Shown piece after piece: positions 25,889 to 36,155 of a DNA stretch of 64,000 nucleotides (within the stretch, counting starts at the first letter, position 1; every line of letters starts with the position of its first letter). The notes beneath the pieces are model-generated. The model ran no database searches, was not told where the DNA came from, and saw nothing but the letters and a program-made list of their open reading frames with translations. The stretch spans positions 124,001 through 188,000 of the forward strand of contig WHTA01000001.1 in the NCBI GenBank assembly GCA_009379825.1, given 5' to 3'. The stretch comes from Streptosporangiales bacterium (lineage in GTDB: Bacteria; Actinomycetota; Actinomycetes; Streptosporangiales; WHST01). The translations under genes and the position numbers were made by a program.

Positions 25889-28396
25889 TCAGTCGCCGGT
25901 CACCGGCGCAGCAGCCTCCACGACCTCGGCCCACTCGTCGAGCAGATCCTGTACGGCGTCGTCGTCTGGCGCCTCGGCCAGGATATGGGTGACCGGCTCG
26001 GCCGGGTCCGGCAGGATCAGCGCCCACCGGTCGTCACCCTCGATGATGCGCAGGCCGTCGGTGGTGTCCACCGGCCGGTCGCCCGCGGCCTCGAGCACCG
26101 TGCGCATGACCTGGCCCTTGCCGGCCCACGGCGTCGGCACCGCGCGGCGGAGCAGGTGCATCTCGGGGATGCGCGCCTCGATCTCGCTGACGGTGATGTC
26201 GTCGCGCGCGACCAGGCCGAGCAACCGCACGAACGCCGCGACGCCGTCGATGGACGGGCTCACCGCCGGGATCACGAAGCCGCCCCTGCCGTCCGCACCG
26301 AGGATGACGCCGTCCCTGGACGCGGCGGTGAGCGCGGGCGCGCCGGTTGCCGTCCACTCGATGCCGACGCCGTGCGTCTGGCCGATCCGCTCGGCGAGCC
26401 TCGTGGTGGTGATCGGCAGCGCGACCTTGCCCTGCCGCACCTCGGCGGCGACCAGGTCGAGGAAGACCAGTAGCGCCCGGTCGTCCGGCACCAGCGAGCC
26501 GCGCTCGTCCACCAGGCTGATCCGCTCCCCGACCGGGTCGAAGCGCACCCCGAAGGCCGCACGCGACGACGACACGAGCGTCGCCAGCCGTTCCAGGTCG
26601 CGCATCCGGTCCGCGAGCGTCTCCGTCGGCGAGGCCTCGTCGAGACCGCTGCCGACGGTCAGGGCGTCGACGCCGCAGGCGCCGAGCAGCTGCGGCAGCA
26701 CGATCGACGAGGAGCCGCCCGCGCAGTCGACGACGACCTTCAGCCCGGCCTCCCTGATGCCGGAGGTGTCCACGCACGACAGCAGCTCCTGCACGTAGAG
26801 CTCGACCGTGCGGGGCGGGTAGGTGAGGTCGGCGATCTCGCCGGGGAACGCGCGGCGGAACTCCTGCCGGGAGAACAGCCGCTCCAGCTTGCGCTGTGCG
26901 GCGGCGGTGAGGTCGGCGCCGTTCTCGTCCAGGAAGATGATGTCGACGCTCTGCGCGTCGCCGGGTGACGTGCGGATGAGGATGCCACCCGACACGTCCC
27001 CCCGGGACGTCTCGAACCTGGCCACAGGCACCGGGCTGAGCTCGATGTCGCGCACCTCGATGCCGCCTGCGTTGAGCGCGCTCACCACGGCGCGCTTCAG
27101 CGTGCGCGCGGCGCGGGAGTGGTCGCGCGCGACGATGACCGCGTCGCCCTTGCGCAACGTGCTGGCATACGCGCTCGCCAGCCGCACCGCGAGCTCCGGC
27201 GTCATCTCCACGTTGATCAGCCCACTGACGCCGCGGGTGCCGAACAGCCCCCGGTGGCCGCGCGACTCCCAGACCACGCTGGTGTTCACCACGGCGCCGG
27301 CCTCGATGGTCTTGAACGGGAAGACCTTCACCCCGGACGAGACGTACGCCTCCTCCTCGATGACGCACTCGTCCCCGACGATCGAGCCTTCCTCGATCCG
27401 TGCGCTGCGCATCACGTCGGTGTTCTTGCCGATCACGCAACCGCGCAGGTTCGTCTGGCCGCCGATGAACGCGTTGTCCTGCACGATCGCGCGATGCAAG
27501 AACGCGCCGTCCTTGACGATCACGTTGCTGCCGAGCACGGTGCCGTCGCGCAGCTCGACGCCGTTCTCCACCTTCGCGTAGTCGCCGATGTAGAGCGGGC
27601 CGCGGAGTACGGCGTCCGGGTCCAGCTCGGCGTCCTCACCGACCCACACGCCTGGCGCCATCTCGAAGCCGTCGATCTCGATGCCGGTGCGGCCGGAGAG
27701 CACGTCGGCGTGCGCCTTCAGGTAGCTGTCGTGGGTGCCGACGTCCTCCCAGTAGCCGTCCGCGACGTAGCCGAACAGCGGGGCGCCGGCCTCGAGCAGC
27801 TTCGGGAAGACGTCGCCGGACCAGTCCACGACCTCGCCGGCGGGCACGTGGTCGAGGATCTCGGGCTCGAGTACGTAGATGCCGGTGTTCACGGTGTCGG
27901 AGAACACCTGGCCCCAGCTCGGCTTCTCCAGGAACCGCTGGATCCTGCCCTCGTCGTCGACGATGGTGATGCCGAACTCCAGCGGGTTCGGCACCCGCAC
28001 CAGGCAGACGGTCGCGAGCGCGCCGTTCTCCTGGTGGAACGCGACCAGCTTCTCCAGGTCGATGTCGGTGAGCGCGTCGCCGGAGACGACGACGAACGTG
28101 TCGTCGGTGAGCGCTTCCGCGGCGTTCTTCACGCTGCCCGCGGTGCCGAGCGGCGCCTCCTCGGTCGCGTACTGCAGGGACATGCCGAAGTCCTCGCCGT
28201 CGCCGAAGTAGTTCCGGATCAGCGACGCCAGGAACTGCACGGTCACCACCGTCTCGGTGAAGCCGTGCCTGCGGAGCAGCCGCAGGACGTGTTCCATGAT
28301 CGGCCGGTTGACGACGGGGAGCAGTGGCTTCGGGGTGTTCGCGGTGAGTGGTCGCAGTCGCGTCCCCTCGCCGCCTGCCATCACTACTGCACGCAT
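25889..28396 (-). CDS. Mannose-1-phosphate guanylyltransferase / PMM-like fusion
   Basis: An 835-residue three-part protein. Residues 1 to about 235 are a nucleotidyltransferase ([42 protein letters not shown]). About 250-370 is a left-handed beta-helix of hexapeptide repeats (VEDG-, IGDY-, VIGKNTDV-like). From about 380 to the end is a phosphohexomutase-like domain with [15 protein letters not shown] and [10 protein letters not shown]. The usual catalytic loop TASHNP is replaced by RTSPGDAQ, so the mutase part is probably not active. The N-terminal part should make GDP-mannose or another sugar nucleotide. It is co-directional with pgsA. Confidence 0.85.
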   Translation of the reverse strand: MRAVVMAGGEGTRLRPLTANTPKPLLPVVNRPIMEHVLRLLRRHGFTETVVTVQFLASLIRNYFGDGEDFGMSLQYATEEAPLGTAGSVKNAAEALTDDTFVVVSGDALTDIDLEKLVAFHQENGALATVCLVRVPNPLEFGITIVDDEGRIQRFLEKPSWGQVFSDTVNTGIYVLEPEILDHVPAGEVVDWSGDVFPKLLEAGAPLFGYVADGYWEDVGTHDSYLKAHADVLSGRTGIEIDGFEMAPGVWVGEDAELDPDAVLRGPLYIGDYAKVENGVELRDGTVLGSNVIVKDGAFLHRAIVQDNAFIGGQTNLRGCVIGKNTDVMRSARIEEGSIVGDECVIEEEAYVSSGVKVFPFKTIEAGAVVNTSVVWESRGHRGLFGTRGVSGLINVEMTPELAVRLASAYASTLRKGDAVIVARDHSRAARTLKRAVVSALNAGGIEVRDIELSPVPVARFETSRGDVSGGILIRTSPGDAQSVDIIFLDENGADLTAAAQRKLERLFSRQEFRRAFPGEIADLTYPPRTVELYVQELLSCVDTSGIREAGLKVVVDCAGGSSSIVLPQLLGACGVDALTVGSGLDEASPTETLADRMRDLERLATLVSSSRAAFGVRFDPVGERISLVDERGSLVPDDRALLVFLDLVAAEVRQGKVALPITTTRLAERIGQTHGVGIEWTATGAPALTAASRDGVILGADGRGGFVIPAVSPSIDGVAAFVRLLGLVARDDITVSEIEARIPEMHLLRRAVPTPWAGKGQVMRTVLEAAGDRPVDTTDGLRIIEGDDRWALILPDPAEPVTHILAEAPDDDAVQDLLDEWAEVVEAAAPVTGD

Positions 28397-28435
28397 GTCA
28401 CCTCCTGTGCTTGGCGACGGTCGAGGCCGATCAGG

Positions 28436-29068
28436 TCAGGCACCTGCCTCGCTCCGATCCAGTTCCGGCCTACCGGGCCCGCGGCCCTGCCGTTGGTCCC
28501 GGATGAGACGCCGGGCCTGCTCGACGTACAGCACCCCGGCCACCCAGTAGAGAGCAATACCCCAAAGAGCGAACGCCCAACCGATGACGTTGGCGTAGAT
28601 TTCCACGACAGGTACGGCGACGCCGAGGTAAAGGACCGGGAAGGCGTAGAGCACGCAGAGCGTGCCGGCCTTGCCGAGGATGTGTACCTGCAGTGGGCCG
28701 TAACCGTGCCTGTAGAGCGCGGGCATCCAGACGGCGACCACGACCTCGCGGAGCGCCAGGACGGCCACCAGCCACCAGGGCACCACGTCACGCAGCATCA
28801 GGCCGATGCCGATCGCGAAGATGTACAGCCGGTCGGCCACCGGGTCCAGCATCTGACCGAGCCTGCTGGTCTGGTTCAGGACCCTGGCGAGCCAGCCGTC
28901 CAGGTAGTCGGTGACGGACGAGACGGCGAGCACGACGACCGCCCAGCCGTCGCTCTCCGGGCCGAGCACGAGCCAGAGGAACAGCGGCACTCCGAGCAGC
29001 CGGAGTCCGGATAGCAGGTTAGGCCAGGTGAGTACCCTCAGCGGTGGCTCACCGTCCACTGCGACCAA
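28436..29068 (-). CDS. CDP-alcohol phosphatidyltransferase (PgsA2-like)
   Basis: A 210-residue membrane enzyme. The CDP-alcohol transferase signature DG-x2-AR-x8-G-x3-D-x3-D is complete in [23 protein letters not shown] (read as family spacing; residues about 52-75). Further hydrophobic helices follow ([53 protein letters not shown]). It transfers a phosphatidyl group to an alcohol; the acceptor is not clear. The TTG at 29068 has GGGGAGG seven bases upstream; a GTG nine bases inside is an alternative. The same gene opens the mycobacterial sbp/DUF881 cluster (Rv1822). Confidence 0.87.
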   Translation of the reverse strand: MVAVDGEPPLRVLTWPNLLSGLRLLGVPLFLWLVLGPESDGWAVVVLAVSSVTDYLDGWLARVLNQTSRLGQMLDPVADRLYIFAIGIGLMLRDVVPWWLVAVLALREVVVAVWMPALYRHGYGPLQVHILGKAGTLCVLYAFPVLYLGVAVPVVEIYANVIGWAFALWGIALYWVAGVLYVEQARRLIRDQRQGRGPGRPELDRSEAGA

Positions 29069-29242
29069 TGCGCCCCTCCCCTGAACATCTCCTGGCCGGG
29101 AACGCTGGCCGGCTTAGCGGCGAGTCCCCAGGCCGGGACGGGCGAGGCCACTCGTCCACCGGTCCCTCGCCGCCCCCTACTGACTCTAACGAGTGACGGG
29201 GTGATTGCGCCCGTCCTACCCAGTGGTGTCCCGCCTCCGCCG

Positions 29243-29887
29243 TCACGAGCTGTCCGCGACCAGTCGCGCCGCGAGAGCACCGAACACCGCTGCCGACACG
29301 CGGTCCAGCCAGCAGCGCACCCGGCGGTGCTTGCGGATCAGCTCGGCGGCGGTACCGGCGAGCAACCCGACGGTGCTGTCCACGGTCAGCCCGACCACGA
29401 TCAGCAGGCCGCCGAGGGCGAGGAACTGGGTCGCGACCGGCCAGCTGCTCGCCCCGGTGGTGACGAACTGCGGCACGAAGGCCAGGTAGAAGATGATCAC
29501 CTTCGGGTTGGCGACGTTCGTCAGCACCGCCATCGCGTACGTGCGCGCGGCGGACCGCGGCGGCGGCACCGGCTGGTCGTCGGTGACCGCCGCGAGGTGC
29601 CGGCGACTGGCCAGCCAGGTGCTCACCGCGAAGTACACGAGCACTGCGGCGCCCGCCCACCTGATGACGTCGAGCGCGGCAGGTGCCGCGGCGATCAGCG
29701 CGCTCAGGCCGAACGCGGCCGCGACGGTGTGGACGGCAATGCCCGTCGACACTCCCACCGCACACAGGACGGCCGTACGGCGGCCGCCGACCACCGCGTT
29801 GGAGATGATGAAGAGCATGTCCTGGCCGGGCACGATGCTGAGCAGTGCGGCGGCGAGTACGAAACCGATGACCAGATGTGCGTCCAC
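29243..29887 (-). CDS. LysE/RhtB family amino-acid exporter
   Basis: A 214-residue membrane protein. The family opening [32 protein letters not shown] and the second signature [25 protein letters not shown] (about residues 120-144) are both present, in a six-helix layout. It likely exports amino acids or related metabolites. The GTG at 29887 gives the natural N terminus; the open frame upstream overlaps the soxR gene and is not real. It is divergent from soxR by 90 bases. Confidence 0.85.
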   Translation of the reverse strand: MDAHLVIGFVLAAALLSIVPGQDMLFIISNAVVGGRRTAVLCAVGVSTGIAVHTVAAAFGLSALIAAAPAALDVIRWAGAAVLVYFAVSTWLASRRHLAAVTDDQPVPPPRSAARTYAMAVLTNVANPKVIIFYLAFVPQFVTTGASSWPVATQFLALGGLLIVVGLTVDSTVGLLAGTAAELIRKHRRVRCWLDRVSAAVFGALAARLVADSS

Positions 29888-29977
29888 CAGGTCATTGTCT
29901 CTCGGCTCGGCCGTCCCCGCACCGGAGTTAGGATGCGGGCGCCGTCCCGTACCTGTCCTGTGATCGGTGAACCACAC

Positions 29978-30445
29978 ATGGCCAAGCAGTCCGATACCGT
30001 CCGATGGGAGCACAAGGAGCTCACCGTCGGTGAGCTGGCGCACCGCAGTGGCGTCGCGGTCTCTGCGCTGCACTTCTACGAACGCAAGGGCCTGATCAGC
30101 AGCCGGCGGACGTCCGGCAACCAGCGTAGGTACCGCAGACACATGCTGCGCAGGATCGCGATGATCCGGGTCGCACAGCGCGTCGGTATCCCGCTGGACG
30201 AGATCAAGGTGGCGCTGGCCGAGCTGCCGGACGGGCGCACCCCGAACCGGCAGGACTGGCAGCGGTTGTCGCGGCAGTGGCGGGACCGGCTGGACGAGCG
30301 CATCCACCGCCTGGAGCAGCTGCGCGACGAGTTCAGCGGCTGCATCGGCTGCGGCTGCCTGTCCATCGACGCGTGCGGGCTGGCCAACCCACAGGACCAG
30401 CTCGCCGAGCACGGTCCGGGCCCGCGGCGGCTGTTGGAGTCGTAG
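29978..30445 (+). CDS. soxR: SoxR, redox-sensing MerR-family regulator
   Basis: A 155-residue MerR-type protein. The winged helix [27 protein letters not shown] occupies residues about 14-40. The iron-sulfur motif [12 protein letters not shown] (C-x2-C-x-C-x5-C) is at about 122-133, so it should carry [2Fe-2S] and respond to redox-active compounds. The ATG at 29978 is chosen; a long upstream extension is antisense to lysE. I see no classic SoxR dyad in the short upstream gap, so targets are elsewhere or unclear. It is followed 52 bases later by a PLP enzyme gene. Confidence 0.93.
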   Translation: MAKQSDTVRWEHKELTVGELAHRSGVAVSALHFYERKGLISSRRTSGNQRRYRRHMLRRIAMIRVAQRVGIPLDEIKVALAELPDGRTPNRQDWQRLSRQWRDRLDERIHRLEQLRDEFSGCIGCGCLSIDACGLANPQDQLAEHGPGPRRLLES

Positions 30446-30497
30446 CCGTGCGAGGCTGCTTCCCGCACGCCAGCTCGCCACAGAAAGGCAGGATCCC

Positions 30498-31448
30498 GTG
30501 TCCGCTCAGCTGCGCACCGTCCGTACCCCCAGCGCCGAGGACGTGCGGGCCGCCGCCGACCTGATCGGCGGGCTGCTGCCGCCCACGCCGGTCGTGGGAG
30601 CCGACGGCGAGCTGCTGCTGAAGCTGGAGACGTGCCAGCCGACCGGCGCGTTCAAGGTTCGGGGCGCGCTCAACGCGCTGTCCAACCTGCCCGCGGACAC
30701 CCCGGTCGTCACGGCGTCCGCCGGTAACGCGGGCCTCGGCGTCGCCTACGCCGCCGGCCGGCTGGGCCGCACCGCCACCATCGTGGTGCCGGGGACGGCG
30801 GCCGCGCCGAAGGTCGCCGCACTGCGGCGGCTCGGCGCGGAGCTGGTGCAGGTGGGCACGTCGTACGACGAGGCGGAGGCGCGTGCCCTTGAGCTGGTCG
30901 ACGAGACGGGTGCGTACTACCTGTCGTCGTACAACGATCCGCTGGTGATCGCCGGCCAGGGCACCATCGGACACGAGCTGGACGCGCAGCTGAGCGGGCC
31001 GCTTACGGTGGTCTGCGGCCTCGGCGGCGGCGGGCTCGCGAGCGGCCTGGGGCTGTGGGCCTCGACCCGCGCCGACGTGCGCGTGGTGGGTGTGGAGGCG
31101 GCCGCGTCGACGGCGATGTCCGCGACCGTCGCGGCCGGGCACGACGTGCAGGTGACCGTCGGTGAGACGCTCGCCGACGGCCTCGAGGGCAACCTGGAGC
31201 GGGGCTCGGTGACGGTCGGCCTGGTCGCCGAGCACGTGCACAGCATGGTCACGGTGACCGAGGAGGAGCTGCGGTCGGCGCTGCGCCACCTGGCCACGGA
31301 ACGCGGCGTGGTCGCCGAGGGGGCGGCCGCCGCACCGGTCGCCGCCGTGCTCGCCGGCAAGGTGCCCGGGCACGGCACCACGGTCGCCGTGGTGTCCGGG
31401 CGCAACATCGCGATGCCCGTGTACGCGTCGATCCTCGCCGAGGGCTGA
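30498..31448 (+). CDS. PLP-dependent threonine/serine dehydratase-like enzyme
   Basis: A 316-residue fold-type II PLP enzyme. The lysine that binds PLP is in TGAFKVRGALNAL (about residue 53). The glycine-rich phosphate loop is CGLGGGGLASGLGLW near 172-186. NAGLGVAYAAGRLGRTATIVVPGTAAAPKVAALRRLGAELV is the usual small-domain region. It lacks a regulatory ACT domain, so it is the catabolic or racemase-like form. Serine, threonine or a hydroxy-amino acid are possible substrates. GTG start with GAAAGGCAGG upstream. Confidence 0.85.
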   Translation: MSAQLRTVRTPSAEDVRAAADLIGGLLPPTPVVGADGELLLKLETCQPTGAFKVRGALNALSNLPADTPVVTASAGNAGLGVAYAAGRLGRTATIVVPGTAAAPKVAALRRLGAELVQVGTSYDEAEARALELVDETGAYYLSSYNDPLVIAGQGTIGHELDAQLSGPLTVVCGLGGGGLASGLGLWASTRADVRVVGVEAAASTAMSATVAAGHDVQVTVGETLADGLEGNLERGSVTVGLVAEHVHSMVTVTEEELRSALRHLATERGVVAEGAAAAPVAAVLAGKVPGHGTTVAVVSGRNIAMPVYASILAEG

Positions 31449-31580
31449 GGCCGCCCGCCGCCGTACGGGCGCGGGCGCGGCTACGTCCTGCGGCGTACCG
31501 GTAGTGCCGTCGTCGTACGGACGTGGTCCGGCGGTAGCCGGAGGAGCATCGGTGGTCTCGGACCGGCAGAGGAGACACCG

Positions 31581-32894
31581 ATGGGCATCCAGACCCTCCC
31601 GACACCGACGACCACCGCCGTCCTGCGAGACCTGCGGGCCGCGGTGGCCGCGCCCGTGCTCGCCGTCGGCGACGCCGGCTACGACGAGCAGCGGGCCACC
31701 TGGGCCGGCGCGATCGACCCGCGCCCGGCGGCCGTCGTGCTCGCGGCGACGGCTGCGGACATCCGGACTGCGGTGCTGGTGGCGCGGACCCACGACCTGC
31801 CGTTCGCCGTGCAGTCCACCGGCCACGGCACCTACCTGCCGTGCGACGGCGGCGTGCTGGTGAAGACGGCCGGCATGGACGCGGTGCGGATCGACCCCGC
31901 CGCGCGTACCGCTACCGTCGGCCCCGGCGTCCGGTGGAGCGCGGTGATCGCGGCCGCGGAACCGTACGGGCTGGCGCCGGTGTCCGGTACCTCCTCTTCG
32001 GTCGGCGTGGCCGGCTACACCCTCGGCGGCGGGATGGGCTGGCTGTCGCGCCGCTTCGGCTTCGCGGGAGACAACGTCGTGCGGGTCGAGCTGGTCACGG
32101 CCGACGGCCGGCTGGTGACCGCGAGCGCCGACGAGTACCCCGACCTGTTCTGGGCGGTGCGCGGCGCGGGCGCGAACTTCGGCGTGGTCACCTCGCTGGA
32201 GTTCCGGCTGCACCCGGTCTCCCGGGTCTACGCCGGCGCCGCGTACTACCCGCTCGAGCGCGCCGCCGACGTGCTCGACCACTACCGCGGCTGGGCGGCG
32301 ACGCAGCCTGCGGAGCTGTCCACGTCACTGGTGGTGATGCGGCAGCCGCCCGTCGACGTGCCCGGCCCGGTGCTGGCGATCCGCGGCGCGTACGTCGGCA
32401 GCGAGGCGGCCGGCCGGGGCGCGCTTGCGCCGCTGCGGCGGGTCGCCGGCCGCGCGCTGGCGGACACCTTCGTCGAGGGGCCGTACGCGGACGTGGCGAA
32501 GATCGGTGGCACGCCGTCGCGCCAGTTCGAGCTGTTCACCTCGCCGCCGGATGTACTCGCCGAGCTGCCGCAGCACTCCGCGGTGGAGGCGGTCGAGGTC
32601 AGGTACTGGGGCGGTGCGATGGCGCAGCCGGCAGCGGGCGCGGGCCCCGTCGGGCACCGAGAGGTGCCGTTCTCCGCGACCGTGCACGGCCCGGTGTCCG
32701 CGCTAGCGCCGGTGGCGGGCGCGGCGACCGGCGGCTCGTTCCTGAACTTCCTGCACGAAATGTCGCGGACGGCCGACGCGTACACACCCGCCGACTACCG
32801 GCGGCTGCGTGCGCTGAAGGCGGTGCACGACCCGGACAACGTGTTCGGGCGTATCCACAACATCCCGCCCGCGGGTCAGGCGACGCGGCTGTAG
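31581..32894 (+). CDS. FAD-binding oxidoreductase with berberine-bridge-like C terminus
   Basis: A 437-residue flavin oxidase of the PCMH/BBE family. The FAD-binding half has TGHGTYLP (about residues 80-87), whose histidine is the expected covalent flavin site. GTSSSVGVAGYTLGGGMGWL stands where bicovalent members carry a cysteine; here the position is serine, so single attachment is likely. DLFWAVRGAGANFGVVTSLEF is typical. The C terminus RLRALKAVHDPDNVFGRIHNIPP matches the BBE domain. ATG at 31581 with AGGAGAC before it. Substrate unknown. There is no signal peptide. Confidence 0.87.
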   Translation: MGIQTLPTPTTTAVLRDLRAAVAAPVLAVGDAGYDEQRATWAGAIDPRPAAVVLAATAADIRTAVLVARTHDLPFAVQSTGHGTYLPCDGGVLVKTAGMDAVRIDPAARTATVGPGVRWSAVIAAAEPYGLAPVSGTSSSVGVAGYTLGGGMGWLSRRFGFAGDNVVRVELVTADGRLVTASADEYPDLFWAVRGAGANFGVVTSLEFRLHPVSRVYAGAAYYPLERAADVLDHYRGWAATQPAELSTSLVVMRQPPVDVPGPVLAIRGAYVGSEAAGRGALAPLRRVAGRALADTFVEGPYADVAKIGGTPSRQFELFTSPPDVLAELPQHSAVEAVEVRYWGGAMAQPAAGAGPVGHREVPFSATVHGPVSALAPVAGAATGGSFLNFLHEMSRTADAYTPADYRRLRALKAVHDPDNVFGRIHNIPPAGQATRL

Positions 32895-33092
32895 ACGTAG
32901 AAGTCGCGCCGTTCGTCGCCGACTGCGCAGCAGCCGCGCGACGTGCAGCTCGTGCGCCGCCCAGTCGCTGGCGGCGGTGAGGGCGGCGCCGGCGACGCCT
33001 TGCCCCCGGCTGTACGGCACCGTCCAGTAGCCGAGCTCGGCACGGCCGGCTGCCAGCTCGGCCAGCGGCCTGGTCGTGTCGAGCGTTCTTGC
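32876..33092 (-). pseudogene. GNAT acetyltransferase remnant
   Basis: The minus strand encodes LAELAAGRAELGYWTVPYSRGQGVAGAALTAASDWAAHEL (read as short motifs GYWTVPYSRGQGVA and AASDWAAHELHVARLL), the acetyl-CoA loop region of a GNAT protein. After that, the matching C-terminal tail DERRDFYVYSRVA is found in another frame and the middle is missing. A stop lies just upstream of the first part, so the N terminus is gone too. It overlaps the end of the flavin oxidase gene on the other strand. This is debris, not a working gene. Confidence 0.6.
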
Positions 33093-33299
33093 TCAGCGGT
33101 CGATCGCGTAGAGCTCACGGTCGGCCCGGTCGTCGGACGGGTACGGCGGCAGCGGCGGGTTCTCCCGGCGCAGGCCACCGCCGGGGTGGTCCCTTCGTGC
33201 CTGCCGGGCGGCGAACCACCTCGCGCCGACGACCGCGGCGATGACGCCGAGGACCACCTGGGCGAGCAGGACGAGCAAGACAATGGCGAGGCCGGACAT
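33093..33299 (-). CDS. Small single-pass membrane protein, hypothetical
   Basis: A 68-residue protein with one N-terminal membrane helix (GLAIVLLVLLAQVVLGVIAAVVGA, residues 3-26), a basic stretch (RWFAARQARR) and a short hydrophilic tail. I do not recognise a family. The ATG is preceded by GAGGAAC seven bases away, and codon use fits the genome, which supports coding. It is divergent from the LysR gene by about 100 bases. Confidence 0.55.
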   Translation of the reverse strand: MSGLAIVLLVLLAQVVLGVIAAVVGARWFAARQARRDHPGGGLRRENPPLPPYPSDDRADRELYAIDR

Positions 33300-33401
33300 G
33301 AGTGCTGTTCCTCTCGGTTGGATCTGTCACGTACAGCCTCGGCTCTGCTATCGTTCACGTCTAGGTTGGCTTTCCGAACGTTCTTGTGAAGCGTGAGCTT
33401 A

Positions 33402-34346
33402 ATGATCGATCTGCGTCGCCTCCGCGTGTTGCGGGCCGTCGCGCACTACGGCACGGTCACCGGCGCCGCCAAGGCACTGCACTTCACGCCGTCCGCGGCG
33501 TCCCAACAGCTCCGGCAGCTCGGCCGCGAGCTCGGCGTCACGCTGCTCGAGCCGCAGGGCCGGCGGGTGCAGCTGACCGCGGCCGCGCGGAGCCTGCTCG
33601 CCCACGCGGACGCGATCGAGGCGCAGTGGGAGCAGGCGGAGATCGACCTGCGCTCCGCCGGTGACGAGCCGGCCGGCCAGCTGCGGGTCGGCGCGTTCCC
33701 CACCGCGGTCTCCATGCTGCTCGCGCCCGCGGTGGCCGCCGCGCAGGCCACGCACCCGCGGTTGACGGTGGAGGTCCGCGAGGTGGAGCCCGACGTCGGC
33801 TTCGACCAGCTCTTCGAGGGCACCCTCGACCTCGCGATCATCGAGGTGACGACGTCGAACCCGTCCATGGGCGACACCCGCTTCGACCAGCAGCCGCTGC
33901 TCGACGACCCGTTCGACCTGGTCGTGAACGCCGAGCACCGCCTCGCCGGGCGCGACGGCATCGCGCTGACCGAAGCGGCCGACGAGCCGTGGATCATGTC
34001 GCTGCCGGCGAGCGCCTGCCACGGACAGATCGTCTCCGCATGCACGGCCGCCGGCTTCACCCCGACGATCGCGCACCACGCACTGGAATGGCATGCGATC
34101 GCACACCTCGTGGCGTACGGCCTCGGCATAGCGCTGGTGCCCCGCCTGGCGTACCTCGCCCCGCACCTGCCCCTGGTGCGGGTCCCGCTGTGCGGCGACC
34201 CCGGCCCGCGCCGCAAGCTCCTCACCTGCACCCGCAGCGGTGCCCGCTCCTCCCCCGCCGTAGCCGCAGTAGCCACCGAGCTGGAACGCGTGGCAAAACT
34301 CGCCGGCGACCGCGTCGCCAACACCGCCGCGCCACTGCTCCACTGA
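33402..34346 (+). CDS. LysR-family transcriptional regulator
   Basis: A 314-residue LysR protein. The helix-turn-helix LRVLRAVAHYGTVTGAAKALHFTPSAASQQLRQL spans residues about 6-40. The effector domain begins near 90 with GQLRVGAFPTAVSMLLAPAV and includes LDLAIIEV and GLGIALVPRLA. The ATG at 33402 gives the standard start MIDLRRLRVL; a GTG at 33393 is three codons upstream. No target gene is obvious: the divergent neighbour is a small membrane protein and the downstream gene is on the other strand. Confidence 0.87.
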   Translation: MIDLRRLRVLRAVAHYGTVTGAAKALHFTPSAASQQLRQLGRELGVTLLEPQGRRVQLTAAARSLLAHADAIEAQWEQAEIDLRSAGDEPAGQLRVGAFPTAVSMLLAPAVAAAQATHPRLTVEVREVEPDVGFDQLFEGTLDLAIIEVTTSNPSMGDTRFDQQPLLDDPFDLVVNAEHRLAGRDGIALTEAADEPWIMSLPASACHGQIVSACTAAGFTPTIAHHALEWHAIAHLVAYGLGIALVPRLAYLAPHLPLVRVPLCGDPGPRRKLLTCTRSGARSSPAVAAVATELERVAKLAGDRVANTAAPLLH

Positions 34347-34607
34347 CCCCAGCCCAACGGCAGGCCGCGTAGGTTGTGGTCGTGAGCGTTGCAGTGGAGC
34401 CGTTGCGGCAAGTGACCGACGACGCGGTCGCGGGTCTCGCGCCCTTGTCGAGCCAGCTGTCTTCGACGGTGCACGGGCTCGATCGCGGCAGACTCGTTGG
34501 GGCGGCTCTGACGCGCGAAGCGATTGAGCAATGGGTGCTGCGGTTACGGCAGCGCGCTCGGCCTCGTCCTCGCGGCGAAGCTGTGGCCGGACCCTACGCG
34601 GTGAGTA
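34347..34607. other. Gap with a possible GNAT N-terminal fragment
   Basis: On the plus strand from the GTG at 34382 the frame reads VEPLRQVTDDAVAGLAPL, SSQLSSTVHGLDRGRL, TREAIEQWV, which resembles the first 50 residues of small GNAT proteins. It then degenerates into arginine-rich codons and runs into the antisense strand of the PhoX-like gene. A second fragment (GLVLAAKLWPDP) is in another frame. I see no complete gene here. Confidence 0.3.
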
Positions 34608-36008
34608 TCAGAGTGGCCCGCGTTGCCACGGACCGGTGATCGCGAACGTGATGCCGGGGCTCTGCGCGTTGGCGAACAGCCAGTTCCCGTTACGTGGCTC
34701 GAACGTCGAGCCACACCACTCCGAGCCGCTGTAGTCGCCGGGCTGCACGGACTTGCCTGGCACGCCGCCGTCGGGGATCACCACCTGATTGAGGGCGAAC
34801 GGGAAGATCTCGCCGTCGGTGGTCAGTCCGTGCAGGTACTCGCCTTCGTTGCCGTCCTCGCACAGCACGATGCCGCCGCGCGGGCTGACACAGATGTTGT
34901 CGGGGTTGTTCAGCACGGCCGCGTCCGGAGACGCGAACAGCACGCGCATCCGCTCGGTCGCCGGGTCGTAGTCGAAGACCTGGCCCTGACCGGTCGGGCC
35001 GCCGCTTGTGGACACCACGTACACGCGGTCGTTGCCCCACCACGCGCCCTCAAGCCGCCGGAACACGGCCGCCCCGAGCGACTGTCCCTGCTCGGCCGGC
35101 CGTTGCTCGCCGGGAGCGTAGTCCGGGTTGGGGATCGTGACCCACGACGTGGAGTACTCAGTACCCGTCGGGTCTTCGTACGTCGAGTAGGACGATCCGT
35201 CCTCGGTCTCGATGACCAGCATCTGCAGCGTCCCGCCCGCGCTCAGGTCGTTGCGCGACTTGGGCAGGTAGCGGTAAAGGCCGGCCGGAGTGTCGTCCTC
35301 GGTCAGGTAGACGATGCCGGTGCCGGGGTCGACCGCCACGGCCTCGTGGCTGTACCTGCCCATGCCCTTGATCGGACGCGGGTCACCCGGCTTGTCATAC
35401 GGCACCTCGAAGACGTACCCGTGCCGGGTGCCGTCGTCCCCGACGACGGTTGTCTCCTCGCAGGTGAGCCAGCTTCCTGACGGTGTGGGCCCGCCGGCGC
35501 AGTTACGAATCGTGCCGGAGAGGCTCGCCCAGGACTCGACGAACTTCCCTGCCCTCGGGTCGAAGACCACGTTCGTGGTGCCGCCGCCGGCCATCGGGTT
35601 GTACGCCGGCTCGGTGAAGGCGCCGTCGAACGTGCCGCGCTCGTGGTTACGGACGAGGGCGACCTTGCCGTCGCGCCGGTGGAACGCCGCCATCCCGTCG
35701 TGGGCGCTCGGCGTCGGCTTGCCGTCGGACATCTCGTCACCGGTCCAGCCGTACGAGATGTACTCGAACCCCTGCGGGAGCATGAGCAGCTCCAGCCCGG
35801 TCGTCTGGTCCTTCACCGGACGCAGCGGCCCGTAGCCGGCGCTGTTCGGGCGCTTGGTCATCGGTGCGGCGCCGGCCGTACGGGCACCGAGTGCCTCCAA
35901 CGGCCCCAGCGCCACCAACGAGGCGGCGGTCATCAGGCTGCCACGGAGGAACTGGCGACGCCCGGCGACGCAACGCGTCTCGCCAGTTGCGTTGTCCGTG
36001 TCCGTCAT
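34608..36008 (-). CDS. PhoX-like (DUF839) secreted phosphatase, Tat substrate
   Basis: A 466-residue protein with a Tat signal peptide: GRRQFLRGSLMTAASLVALGP near residues 19-40, cut probably after AGAA. The mature part is the DUF839/PhoX propeller, with LVRNHERG, LTCEETTVV, SHEAVAVDPGTGIVYLTEDDTPAGLYRYLP and NICVSPRGGIVLCEDGNEG, including acidic residues that in PhoX bind calcium and iron. The precise substrate is inferred from the family. The start is the ATG at 36008 with AGGGAG nine bases upstream; the longer frame runs into the tRNA gene. The window's Tat genes could export it. Confidence 0.87.
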   Translation of the reverse strand: MTDTDNATGETRCVAGRRQFLRGSLMTAASLVALGPLEALGARTAGAAPMTKRPNSAGYGPLRPVKDQTTGLELLMLPQGFEYISYGWTGDEMSDGKPTPSAHDGMAAFHRRDGKVALVRNHERGTFDGAFTEPAYNPMAGGGTTNVVFDPRAGKFVESWASLSGTIRNCAGGPTPSGSWLTCEETTVVGDDGTRHGYVFEVPYDKPGDPRPIKGMGRYSHEAVAVDPGTGIVYLTEDDTPAGLYRYLPKSRNDLSAGGTLQMLVIETEDGSSYSTYEDPTGTEYSTSWVTIPNPDYAPGEQRPAEQGQSLGAAVFRRLEGAWWGNDRVYVVSTSGGPTGQGQVFDYDPATERMRVLFASPDAAVLNNPDNICVSPRGGIVLCEDGNEGEYLHGLTTDGEIFPFALNQVVIPDGGVPGKSVQPGDYSGSEWCGSTFEPRNGNWLFANAQSPGITFAITGPWQRGPL

Positions 36009-36155
36009 GTCGACTCCCTGCTGTGGTGGTGACCCCCCGGGGTCGTCACTCACGCTAGGAAGCGGATGTGGCCACACCAACAAACGCCTGCCGAAGCCCG
36101 GCAGAACAGTTGCAGCAGCACGTGCGCGGCTCGCCGATCGTGATCCAGTAATGTT

